DNA of 17,976 bases from JBCCZC01 sp039188505 (GTDB lineage Bacteria > Pseudomonadota > Gammaproteobacteria > Xanthomonadales > SZUA-38). The position numbers and the translations under genes are program-made. Numbering within the stretch: position 1 is the first letter of the stretch; each line of letters opens with the position of its first letter. The notes under the pieces are model-generated. The model was not told the DNA's origin. It saw only the letters and a list, made by a program, of their open reading frames with translations, and searched no databases. Location of the stretch: NCBI GenBank assembly GCA_039188505.1, contig JBCCZC010000062.1:1-17976 (forward strand), read 5' to 3'. Positions 7,455 to 14,554 of the stretch are shown here, piece by piece.

Positions 7455-8092
7455 TGGATCTGGTCCTGGCCCAGGCAGTGGTGGCGCTCGAGGTGCTCCA
7501 GTTCGGCCCGAGCGAGAAGAACAAGGACGACTCACGGTCCTGCCGCTTCGAACCACGGCACCTTATGTCATCGCCAGCGATCCTCGATCATGTCGGTCGA
7601 CGGATGGCCGACATCGCCACGCGATCCTGTCGGGGCAGTGGTCTGATCGGCATTGCGACCTCAGGCATCGCGTGGACGGCCGTGACCAGCCTGCACGCCG
7701 GCCTGCCGATGCTGTACGTGCGCAAGACGGCCGAGAAGCTCGTGAGCAACAAGCTCATCGAGGGCCGGCCGCCCGAGGGCGGCAAACTGATCCTGATCGA
7801 CGATCTGCTTTTCGCCGGCGAGTGCAAACGCGAGGCAATCCGGATCATCCGGGATCACGGCTTCGAGGTCACAGACCTGATCGTCATCGTCGATCGCCAG
7901 CTCCAGCGGCGGAGCGACGGCCCGCGCATCGAGGACGAGTTCGGCTTGACGCTCCACCGGCTGATCACCATGGAGGAGATCGTCCGGCACATGATCGAGA
8001 CTGGAACGATCACCACCGAGCAGCTCGAGGACCTGATCCGCGACTACCGACACTTCGATCGCTGGGAGCTCCCCGCCTTCGCGGCGGGCTAG
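7454..8092 (+). CDS. Orotate-phosphoribosyltransferase-like type I PRTase
   Basis: The product is 212 residues. The layout follows orotate PRTases: GLIGIATSGIAWTA for the first phosphate loop, LPMLYVRKTAEK and LIEGRPPEGGK for the flexible catalytic loop with its lysines, and LILIDDLLFAGE (Asp116, Asp117, Gly122) at the PRPP site. The PRPP loop is unusual: the canonical DD(V/I)xTxG becomes DDLLFAGE, lacking the usual threonine. The N-terminal hood also differs from OPRT (no SGRxSPYY-type motif). A role other than UMP synthesis is therefore likely, such as transfer of ribose-5-phosphate from PRPP to a product of the neighbouring enzymes. It starts one base inside the dioxygenase stop. A GC hairpin (8072-8088) covers its last codons, without a T run. 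Confidence 0.8.
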   Translation: MDLVLAQAVVALEVLQFGPSEKNKDDSRSCRFEPRHLMSSPAILDHVGRRMADIATRSCRGSGLIGIATSGIAWTAVTSLHAGLPMLYVRKTAEKLVSNKLIEGRPPEGGKLILIDDLLFAGECKREAIRIIRDHGFEVTDLIVIVDRQLQRRSDGPRIEDEFGLTLHRLITMEEIVRHMIETGTITTEQLEDLIRDYRHFDRWELPAFAAG

Positions 8093-8216
8093 CGACCCGG
8101 CCGAAGCTACCGCGCCGGCACGGCTCGCCACGATTTCATAGGTTCGTAGTCGCGCCGTCTCGCGGCAATCTCGCAGCGGCCAATCGCCCGGGTCTACGGC
8201 TCTGGCGAAGGGTCCG

Positions 8217-8603
8217 CTACAGCTGCTCGTTGAGTTCGGCCGCACCCTGAAAGACGAGCTTCTGTCGCTTCGCTCCCTGCCCTTCGACCGCGAAACGCCC
8301 GAGCCCCGGTACGTGCACGCCGTCAGGTGCCAGCATCGCCACGGCAATCGATCGAACGGCCTCCTGGTGCGGCGTCCCCAGCTCCGGCGGATCGCCACCC
8401 GCTGCGTAGGCGCGTAGTTCCGCGCTGGCGCGGAACATGGCGATCCGACAGGCGGGGCGCCCCGGCGCGGCCTTCCGCTGGCAGGTGGAGAAGGTCCCGA
8501 ACCCTGCGACCCGGTATCGCTTCCCGTGAACGAGCTCCTGGGCGACGTCCTCGGCAAAGGCTGCGACTCGCTGCGGATCCGCGGCTGTTGCTTCGCTTTT
8601 CAT
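8217..8603 (-). CDS. Small protein with two HU-like DNA-binding folds
   Basis: The product is 128 residues. Residues 8-70 read like an HU/IHF fold: helical VAAFAEDVAQEL, then RVAGFGTFS (34-39 GFGTFS), then RKAAPGRP in place of the HU RxARxGRNP arm, then a final helix entering FRASAELRAYAAG. Residues 78-128 repeat the plan more weakly: helix, VHVPGLGRFAVEG, a short basic arm and FQGAAELNEQL. The arms are shorter than in HU, so DNA bending may be reduced and a protein-protein or nucleoid-linked role is possible. The ATG at 8603 is supported by GGAGACAGG upstream and by homology starting soon after. It converges with the PRTase gene and diverges from the lipoprotein gene. Confidence 0.7.
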   Translation of the reverse strand: MKSEATAADPQRVAAFAEDVAQELVHGKRYRVAGFGTFSTCQRKAAPGRPACRIAMFRASAELRAYAAGGDPPELGTPHQEAVRSIAVAMLAPDGVHVPGLGRFAVEGQGAKRQKLVFQGAAELNEQL

Positions 8604-8788
8604 GACCTGTCTCCAATCGCCCTTTCCGAAGTGTGCCATCCCCCCGACCCGCCCCACCACCTTCTCGGTCCGTGGCGGCTCGAGCCGGCGCGCTCCTTTC
8701 CCCTCCCTGCGGTCGGGGCAAGGTGGCCTGAGCGTGCTCGTGCGTTTCGTGCTAAAAGGCCGGTTCCGAAGATGCCGCAGGCAACGTC

Positions 8789-9568
8789 ATGCAGATCGAA
8801 TCCCTCAAGCGCGCACTTGCGGCGGTACTCCTGCTGCTGCTTTCGACCGCGTCCTGTGGGAGCGAGGACGATCTCTATCCCAGCCGGGCGGACGCCCTGG
8901 GCGATGTGGAGTCGGCGCTCGAGCGCGCAGCCGCGGACGACCGACTGGCCCTCGTCGTGCTCGGAGCGGACTGGTGCCACGATTCCGAGGCGCTGGCCCG
9001 CCGGCTCGATGAGTCGCCGCTGGCCGAGCTCATTGCCGAACACTACGAGCCGGTTCTGGTGGATATCGGCTACTACGAGGCCGGAGTCGACGTCGTGCAG
9101 CGCTTCGGCGTGCCGATCTACTACGCCACGCCGACGGTGCTGATCATCGATCCGCAGACAGGCCAACTCGTGAACGAGGACGATCGCCACCGCTGGGGGC
9201 GCGCGGACTCTATCAGCATGGCGGAGTCCGTCGGCTACTTCGAGGCCATGGCCGAGCGAGAGGCTCCGAAGGCCCCGCCCGAAGTGCTACTGCCCTATCT
9301 CCAGCAGCTTGCTGCCTTCGAGGCCGCCCAGGCAGCCCGCGTTGCGGACGGATTCGAGGTGGTCGGCCCGCTGCTGCGAACGCTGGATGAGACCGGGAAA
9401 CGGCCCGCCAGCTTCGACGAGCGCTGGCGGGAGCTCTCGAGCTTCCGCAACGCCATTCCCAAGGATCTCCGCCGGCTCCGGGTGCAGATCGATGAGATGC
9501 TGGCCATGGGCGCGCAGGATTTCGAGATCGAGTTCCCCGACTATCCGCCTCAGTCCTGGGAAGACTGA
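8789..9568 (+). CDS. Thioredoxin-fold lipoprotein with single active-site Cys
   Basis: The product is 259 residues. A lipoprotein signal with Cys23 (LSTASCG) predicts a lipid-anchored envelope protein. Residues 50-135 have thioredoxin-fold marks: VVLGADWCHDS with Cys63, an EHYEPVLVDI strand, RFGVPIYYATPTVLII with the cis-Pro site, and DPQTGQLVN. The second cysteine of the usual CxxC is missing (WCHDS), so a classical dithiol reductase is unlikely; a chaperone, a monothiol enzyme or a degenerate fold is possible. The C-terminal 110 residues are helical with no recognised domain. The start gives a full signal peptide. Its role and partners are not evident from neighbours. Confidence 0.75.
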   Translation: MQIESLKRALAAVLLLLLSTASCGSEDDLYPSRADALGDVESALERAAADDRLALVVLGADWCHDSEALARRLDESPLAELIAEHYEPVLVDIGYYEAGVDVVQRFGVPIYYATPTVLIIDPQTGQLVNEDDRHRWGRADSISMAESVGYFEAMAEREAPKAPPEVLLPYLQQLAAFEAAQAARVADGFEVVGPLLRTLDETGKRPASFDERWRELSSFRNAIPKDLRRLRVQIDEMLAMGAQDFEIEFPDYPPQSWED

Positions 9569-9885
9569 GGACCCGAGTGCGGCGCCCGCGCACGGGCGTC
9601 AATCACCGGGTGGAACCCCGGTCTGGCGTCCGACCAGAACCGAAGGACGACGGCAGCGGAGGCGAAGGTGACCCGTCCGAAGCGACATCTATCCCCCGAT
9701 TTAACCCAAAGTTCACGATCGAACTGCAGAATTAGGTAGATTACTCAGTCGCTTAGCTGTATCGTCCGCGTCACTTCGCGGTGACAGCAGCGTCACCGTT
9801 CAATTTGAACACCGTTTGGCGGGCCAAATCGGGCGCTGTTTGCGTGCGTGTGTGTCCCGCAAACTGCCATATGGAGGGTTTGGAT
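9569..9885. other. 317-base leader and promoter region of the EF-G gene
   Basis: This gap has a distinctly AT-richer stretch at about 9698-9745, where the promoter probably lies (TTCACG at 9712 and TAGATT at 9737 are weak candidates with a 19-base spacer). About 140 bases of leader with complementary GTCAC/GTGAC segments follow. No gene is seen in it. Confidence 0.45.
9770..9798 (+). promoter_or_regulatory. Alternative hairpins in the EF-G leader
   Basis: Three segments can pair in two exclusive ways: GTCAC at 9770-9774 with GTGAC at 9781-9785, or CGGTGAC at 9779-9785 with GTCACCG at 9792-9798. The second stem is longer (7 pairs, six-base loop). They lie about 90 bases before the start codon. 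Such a switchable pair could tune transcription or translation of EF-G, but a chance arrangement cannot be excluded. Confidence 0.35.
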
Positions 9886-11958
9886 ATGGCTGATTTGGCC
9901 AGCTACCGCAATATCGGCATCTTCGCACACGTCGACGCCGGCAAGACCACGACCACTGAGCGTATTCTCAGCCTTACGGGACGAATTCACAAGATCGGTG
10001 AAGTCCACGACGGCGAAGCGACGACCGACTTCATGGATCAGGAGCGCGAGCGGGGGATCACCATCCAGTCCGCGGCGACCAGCTGTGAGTGGAACAATCA
10101 CCGCCTGAACATCATCGACACCCCGGGGCACGTCGACTTCACGGTTGAGGTCTACCGCTCCCTGAAGGTGCTCGACGGTGGTGTCGGCGTGTTCTGCGGA
10201 TCCGGCGGTGTCGAGCCGCAGTCCGAGACCAACTGGCGCTACGCCAACGAGTCCGAGGTCGCACGCCTGATCTTCGTGAACAAGCTGGACCGCATCGGCG
10301 CCGATTTTTATCGCGTGACCAAGCAGGTCAAGGACGTGCTGGGCGCAACGCCGCTGATCATGACGCTGCCGATCGGCACCGAGAGCGACTTCGTCGGTGT
10401 TGTCGACGTCCTGACCCGCAAGGCGTGGGTGTGGGATTCGAGCAGCGATCCGCTGGCCTATGAGATCACCGACGTTCCGGCCGACATGGTCGATGATGTC
10501 GAGAGCTATCGTGAGCAACTGATCGAGACGGTCGTCGAGCAGGATGACGACGTCATGGAGCAGTACCTCGAAGGCGTCGAGCCGGACGAGGCCACGATCA
10601 AGCGCCTGATCCGCAAAGGCACCATCAAGTGCGACTTCTTCCCGACGTTCTGTGGCTCGGCCTTCAAGAACAAGGGCGTCCAGCTCGTGCTCGACGGCGT
10701 CGTCGATTACCTCCCGGATCCGACGGAAGTCGAGCCCCAGCCCGAGGTTGACCTCGAGGGCGAAGAGACCGGCGAGTTCGCCACGGTCGACGTCGACAAG
10801 CCGCTGCGCGCGCTGGCGTTCAAGATCATGGACGACCGCTACGGCGCGCTGACCTTCATCCGGATCTACTCCGGCATCATCGAGAAGGGCAGCACGGTCC
10901 TGAACACGGCGACCGGCAAGAACGAGCGCATCGGCCGTATCGTCGAGATGCACGCCGACTCCCGTGAGGAGCTGGACAGCGCGCAGGCGGGCGACATCGT
11001 CGCGGTCCTGGGCATGAAGAATGTCCAGACCGGCCACACGCTGTGCGATCCGAAGAACCCGGCCACCCTGGAACCGATGGTGTTCCCGGATCCGGTGATT
11101 TCCATCGCCGTTGCACCGAAGGACAAGGCGGGTTCGGAGAAGATGGGCGTGGCCCTCGGCAAGATGGTTGCCGAAGATCCGTCCTTTATCGTCGAGACCG
11201 ACGAGGAGAGTGGTGAGACCATTCTTCGCGGCATGGGCGAGCTGCACCTGGACATCAAGATCGACATCCTGCGTCGGACGCACGGTGTCGAGGTCGAGGC
11301 CGGCAAGCCGCAGGTCGCTTACCGCGAGACGATTACTCGCTCGGTGGAAGACTCGTACACGCACAAGAAGCAGACCGGTGGTTCGGGTCAGTTCGCGAAG
11401 ATCGACTACCGTATCGAGCCTGCCGAGTCCGGCAGCGGCTTCGTCTTCGAGTCGTCGGTGACCGGTGGCAACGTGCCGCGCGAGTTCTGGCCGGCCGTCG
11501 AGAAGGGTTTCAAGAGCTGCATGGACAAGGGCGTTCTCGCAAGCTTCCCCTGCCTCGACGTGAAGGTGACCCTGCTTGACGGTGGCTTCCACGCGGTCGA
11601 CTCCTCGGCGGTGGCCTACGAGCTGGCCTCCAAGGCGGCCTTCCGTCAGTCGATGCCGAAAGCCGGCGCCGAGCTGCTGGAGCCGATCATGGCCGTGGAC
11701 ATCTTCACGCCGGAAGATCACGTTGGCGATGTCATCGGTGACCTGAACCGTCGCCGCGGGATGATCAAGTCCCAGGAAGCGGGTGTCACGGGCGTCCGGA
11801 TCAAGGCCGATGTGCCGCTGTCGGAGATGTTCGGTTACATCGGCGACCTGCGCACCATCACCTCGGGTCGTGGCCAGTTCTCGATGCTGTTCGAGCGCTA
11901 CGCCACCTGCCCGCGCAACGTCGCGGAGGACGTGATCAAGGAGCAGGCAGCCGCCTGA
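9886..11958 (+). CDS. fusA: Elongation factor G, EF-G 2 type
   Basis: The 690-residue product is a full-length translational GTPase that drives ribosome translocation, and possibly ribosome recycling, in the cytoplasm. The G motifs are intact: AHVDAGKTTT (14-23), RGIT, DTPGH (78-82), NKLD (132-135) and the SAF-type G5. Domains II to V follow in order, with GGSGQFAKIDYRIEP and HAVDSSAVAYELA in domain IV and FGYIGDLRTITSGRGQFSM in domain V. The residues FCGSGGVEPQSETNWRYAN and NKLDR, rather than NKMDR, fit the second EF-G class (fusA2) of gammaproteobacteria. It stands alone, away from rpsL, rpsG and tuf, as second copies do. The start is ATG 9886 with GGAGGG at 9873-9878; a frame open back to 9781 is not conserved. 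Confidence 0.95.
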   Translation: MADLASYRNIGIFAHVDAGKTTTTERILSLTGRIHKIGEVHDGEATTDFMDQERERGITIQSAATSCEWNNHRLNIIDTPGHVDFTVEVYRSLKVLDGGVGVFCGSGGVEPQSETNWRYANESEVARLIFVNKLDRIGADFYRVTKQVKDVLGATPLIMTLPIGTESDFVGVVDVLTRKAWVWDSSSDPLAYEITDVPADMVDDVESYREQLIETVVEQDDDVMEQYLEGVEPDEATIKRLIRKGTIKCDFFPTFCGSAFKNKGVQLVLDGVVDYLPDPTEVEPQPEVDLEGEETGEFATVDVDKPLRALAFKIMDDRYGALTFIRIYSGIIEKGSTVLNTATGKNERIGRIVEMHADSREELDSAQAGDIVAVLGMKNVQTGHTLCDPKNPATLEPMVFPDPVISIAVAPKDKAGSEKMGVALGKMVAEDPSFIVETDEESGETILRGMGELHLDIKIDILRRTHGVEVEAGKPQVAYRETITRSVEDSYTHKKQTGGSGQFAKIDYRIEPAESGSGFVFESSVTGGNVPREFWPAVEKGFKSCMDKGVLASFPCLDVKVTLLDGGFHAVDSSAVAYELASKAAFRQSMPKAGAELLEPIMAVDIFTPEDHVGDVIGDLNRRRGMIKSQEAGVTGVRIKADVPLSEMFGYIGDLRTITSGRGQFSMLFERYATCPRNVAEDVIKEQAAA

Positions 11959-11985
11959 AAGGGTCACTCCTAGTGAGTCTAGAGC

Positions 11986-12006
11986 GGGTCAGCGTCAGGC
12001 TGACCC
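11986..12006 (+). terminator. Hairpin downstream of the EF-G gene
   Basis: GGGTCAGC (11986-11993) pairs perfectly with GCTGACCC (11999-12006) around a five-base loop, 28 bases after the stop codon. There is no run of T after it, so it is a hairpin terminator of poor type or a 3' mRNA-stabilising structure. Confidence 0.5.
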
Positions 12007-12142
12007 ACTCATCCTTCGCCCCGGGTACGACCGTTGCCCGCGGACACCCGCCAAATCTCCATAGTCAGTCGGACAATGCCAACCCGGAGTACCCGCTTCG
12101 GACAGGCACGACTGCTGACGGCGCCTGCCGGGCTTGCACAGC

Positions 12143-12454
12143 ATGAAGACCGTTCAAAGCCCCGCGTTTCAGTATCTGGCCCTGTCGCTGCTCGGGCTCT
12201 TCGGCGTGCACCGTTCCCTGCCGCTGAGTATCGAGCTGGCCGGAACCGTCGACAGGATCGATCTAGCCATCAACTGGCTGATCTTCTCCGTTTCAGCGGT
12301 ATACATCCTGGGCTTCGTAACCCTGGCGATCGCCTGCTTGCTCTCCAGGCCCAAGGGGAAAAGCAGACTCCTGGTGCCCCTGAATTTTGTGAAGCGGAAG
12401 GTGATCGATCGCCTTCGGAGCGCTTGGGCCAGCATCAGACAGCTCGTCGCCTAG
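12143..12454 (+). CDS. Small hydrophobic membrane protein, unknown function
   Basis: The product is 103 residues with two hydrophobic segments (about 8-24 and 44-67) and a basic C-terminal tail (SRPKGKSRLL, KRKVIDRLRSAW). The hydrophobic/basic layout fits a two-TM inner-membrane protein with its tail in the cytoplasm. Evidence for translation is only the residue pattern; the ribosome site before the ATG at 12143 is weak and two other frames are open across the same span. It lies between the EF-G gene and the convergent ABC operon, with no clear partner. Confidence 0.5.
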   Translation: MKTVQSPAFQYLALSLLGLFGVHRSLPLSIELAGTVDRIDLAINWLIFSVSAVYILGFVTLAIACLLSRPKGKSRLLVPLNFVKRKVIDRLRSAWASIRQLVA

Positions 12455-12522
12455 GCGCTCCTGCCTGACGGCGGCCCCACGACCGCAAATCTCCGAATCC
12501 TCGCGGGGACTATTCGCCCCTC

Positions 12523-13791
12523 TCAGATGTCCCGCAGCCCCTCCGAGGGATCGATTCGGGAAGCCCGCAGACCGCCGAGCGTGGCGGCGACGATCGCCGA
12601 GCCGAGGGTCAATGCAAGCGCAATGGCGAAGTGCTCCGGCAGCAGCACGCAGAGCGTCTGGTCCGCCTGCAGTTCGGGCGCCAGCCGCGCGTTGATCAGC
12701 CAGGCGACGCCCAGGTAGATGCCCGAGGCCGTGGCCCAGCCGACGATGGCCGTCTGGGCAGACTGGATGACCGGAAACCAGACGATATCCGCGGTACGGA
12801 AGCCCACCAGGCGAAGAACGCTGAGCTCGCGGCGCTTGCGGTCGACGTTGGCCCAGAGGCTGGCCCCCAGGGAAAGGAAGAACCCCACCAGGCCGATCAC
12901 GGCGATCACCCAGAAAACGGCGGTGAGGTTGCGATCAATGGACTGGACCACCTCGATATCCGCGGCCTCGGTGCGTACCTCCAGGCCCTCGCTCCCGAGC
13001 AAGGCGGCCAGTGGCGCAACGTCGTCGATGGAACGGGCGAAAAGGCGGAAGCTCGGGTAGGTGCGTGGCCCGTCTGGCGGATCTCCGCTCCAGCCAAAGC
13101 TACGGACGGCCCGGCCGTCGCGAAAGTCCTCGACGGCCTCCACGAGCGCGAGCGCCGCGAAAGCGCCCTCCCGCTGGAATGCCGCGGGCCGGGCGACAGC
13201 GGCAACGCGAAGTTCGAGGAACACGCGTTCGCTCTGGCCACGGAAGCGCCGGGCGACGCTGCCGTTGATGCGATCACCAGCGACAACCTGCAGCTTGTTG
13301 GCAGCGCTCGTCGAGAGGACCAGCTCGGTCGGCTCCGACGGGACCGGCGTGCCGCCGTCGAACAGCGGCTCGCCGACCGCCGTGGGAATCAGCTCGACAT
13401 CGAGGATCTGGGAGGCCTGCTCGCTCTGGAGCTCGATGGTCGCGGCGATGTTCCGCGTCTGGGGTACCAGGAAGGCGACGTCGTCGCGGCTTCCCAGGGC
13501 CTCCAGCCAGTTCGCGTCGTAGCGCCCGCTGCCCACGGGGCGAATCTCCCGGTTGCGCGGGTCTTCGACGAGCTCCTCGACCATGGTGCCGACGACGCCG
13601 AACTTGAGCCCGAAGAGCACCAGCATAGGGCCGAGCACGGCGGCCAGCGCGAGGACGAAGCAGGCGGACATCTGCCATTCATTCAGATAGTCGCTCGTCG
13701 CCAGGCCAAGGATGTCACGGAGGCGCTTGAACGGACCCGGCACGCGGGGGCTGGCTGCCGAACCCGCGCTTCGTGGCCGGGCGTCAGCCAT
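12523..13791 (-). CDS. FtsX/MacB-type ABC transporter permease
   Basis: The product is 422 residues with the classic FtsX-like plan: a cytoplasmic start, TM1 at about 41-63, a large periplasmic domain (about 64-287), then three TM segments near 289-313, 340-366 and 386-410, ending in RASRIDPSEGLRDI, a tail typical of these permeases. Such permeases usually do not move a substrate across the inner membrane; they pass ATP-driven movement to periplasmic partners (as in LolCDE, MacAB, FtsEX). The start codon at 13791 overlaps the ATPase gene by 8 bases, so the two surely act as one transporter. A longer in-frame start is possible but would lie wholly inside the ATPase gene. The TagS permease of type VI secretion loci has a comparable design. 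Confidence 0.88.
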   Translation of the reverse strand: MADARPRSAGSAASPRVPGPFKRLRDILGLATSDYLNEWQMSACFVLALAAVLGPMLVLFGLKFGVVGTMVEELVEDPRNREIRPVGSGRYDANWLEALGSRDDVAFLVPQTRNIAATIELQSEQASQILDVELIPTAVGEPLFDGGTPVPSEPTELVLSTSAANKLQVVAGDRINGSVARRFRGQSERVFLELRVAAVARPAAFQREGAFAALALVEAVEDFRDGRAVRSFGWSGDPPDGPRTYPSFRLFARSIDDVAPLAALLGSEGLEVRTEAADIEVVQSIDRNLTAVFWVIAVIGLVGFFLSLGASLWANVDRKRRELSVLRLVGFRTADIVWFPVIQSAQTAIVGWATASGIYLGVAWLINARLAPELQADQTLCVLLPEHFAIALALTLGSAIVAATLGGLRASRIDPSEGLRDI

Positions 13792-14551
13792 GGACGATGG
13801 TCTCAGTGACCCGCCCGTCGTCGGAGCGGCGGGTGCGGTGGGCGAGCTGACGCAGGCCGAGCTTCTTGACGTGGCGCCAGGCATGGCTGGCGACGATCAC
13901 GGTGATGTGCATCTCCTCCACCAGCTCGATGAAGAGCGCCATGATCTTCTCCGCGGCGATCGGATCCAGCGAAGCCGTCGGTTCGTCGGCAATGACGATC
14001 GAGGGCCGATGCGCCAGCGCCCGGGCGATGGCCACACGCTGGCGTTCACCGGTCGAGAGCAGGCCCGGCTTCTTGTCGAGGTGCTGGGCAATGGCGAGGT
14101 GCTTGGCGAGTTCTTCCACCGTGCCGTCTTCCGGCAGGCCGAGGAGACGGCGCGATAGCCCGATGTTCTCGCGCACGTCGAGGTAGGGCAGCAACCCCCC
14201 GGTCTGCATGACGTAGCCGATGCGCTGCTTGCGCAGATCGCCCAGCCGATTGCGTCGAGCGCGATCCCAGTAGCCGCCGATGTCGAGCGGTTCACCGCCA
14301 CGCTCGGGACGGAAACGGAACGCGCCGGCGCTGCTGGGCCTGAGGATGAAGGCGAGCATGTCGAGGAGCGTGCTCTTGCCGCAGCCGCTCTCGCCGATCA
14401 GCGCGATCTTTTCGCCGAGCGCGATCTGGATGCTCGGCACGGTCAGCCGGAACGCGACACCCTCTGCCTCACGCGTCTTGACCACCTCGCGGAGGTGATA
14501 GATGAGCACCCGCTCCTGCGTCGGAGCGCTCGATTCCGCGGCCTGGACCAC
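13784..14551 (-). CDS. ABC transporter ATP-binding protein (LolD/FtsE/TagT class)
   Basis: The product is 255 residues with every ATPase element: Walker A GESGCGKST (53-61), Q-loop Gln116 in YVMQTGG, signature LSTGERQ (165-171, Thr-Gly-Glu in place of Ser-Gly-Gly), Walker B IVIADEP (185-191) with catalytic Glu190, D-loop SLD and His223. It should power the adjacent FtsX-like permease at the inner membrane. It starts with GTG three bases after the stop of the vWA gene, and its own stop overlaps the permease start, so the three are translationally coupled. The insertion around residues 80-105 and the C-terminal extension TRRSDDGRVTETIVHG are somewhat longer than in LolD. Confidence 0.92.
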   Translation of the reverse strand: MVQAAESSAPTQERVLIYHLREVVKTREAEGVAFRLTVPSIQIALGEKIALIGESGCGKSTLLDMLAFILRPSSAGAFRFRPERGGEPLDIGGYWDRARRNRLGDLRKQRIGYVMQTGGLLPYLDVRENIGLSRRLLGLPEDGTVEELAKHLAIAQHLDKKPGLLSTGERQRVAIARALAHRPSIVIADEPTASLDPIAAEKIMALFIELVEEMHITVIVASHAWRHVKKLGLRQLAHRTRRSDDGRVTETIVHG

Positions 14552-14554
14552 GGC

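Noticed and set aside
8072..8088. GC hairpin at the end of the PRTase gene as a terminator
   Set aside because: The six-pair stem lies inside the coding sequence and has no T run after it.
9793..11967. A 724-codon open frame antisense to the EF-G gene
   Set aside because: The plus strand encodes a complete conserved EF-G; the antisense frame is a codon-bias mirror rich in Leu, Arg, Val, Asp and His with no domain.
12631..13809. A 392-codon plus-strand frame opposite the FtsX-type permease
   Set aside because: The minus frame has four TM segments in the family order and a typical C-terminal tail; the plus frame is a mirror without hydrophobic segments.
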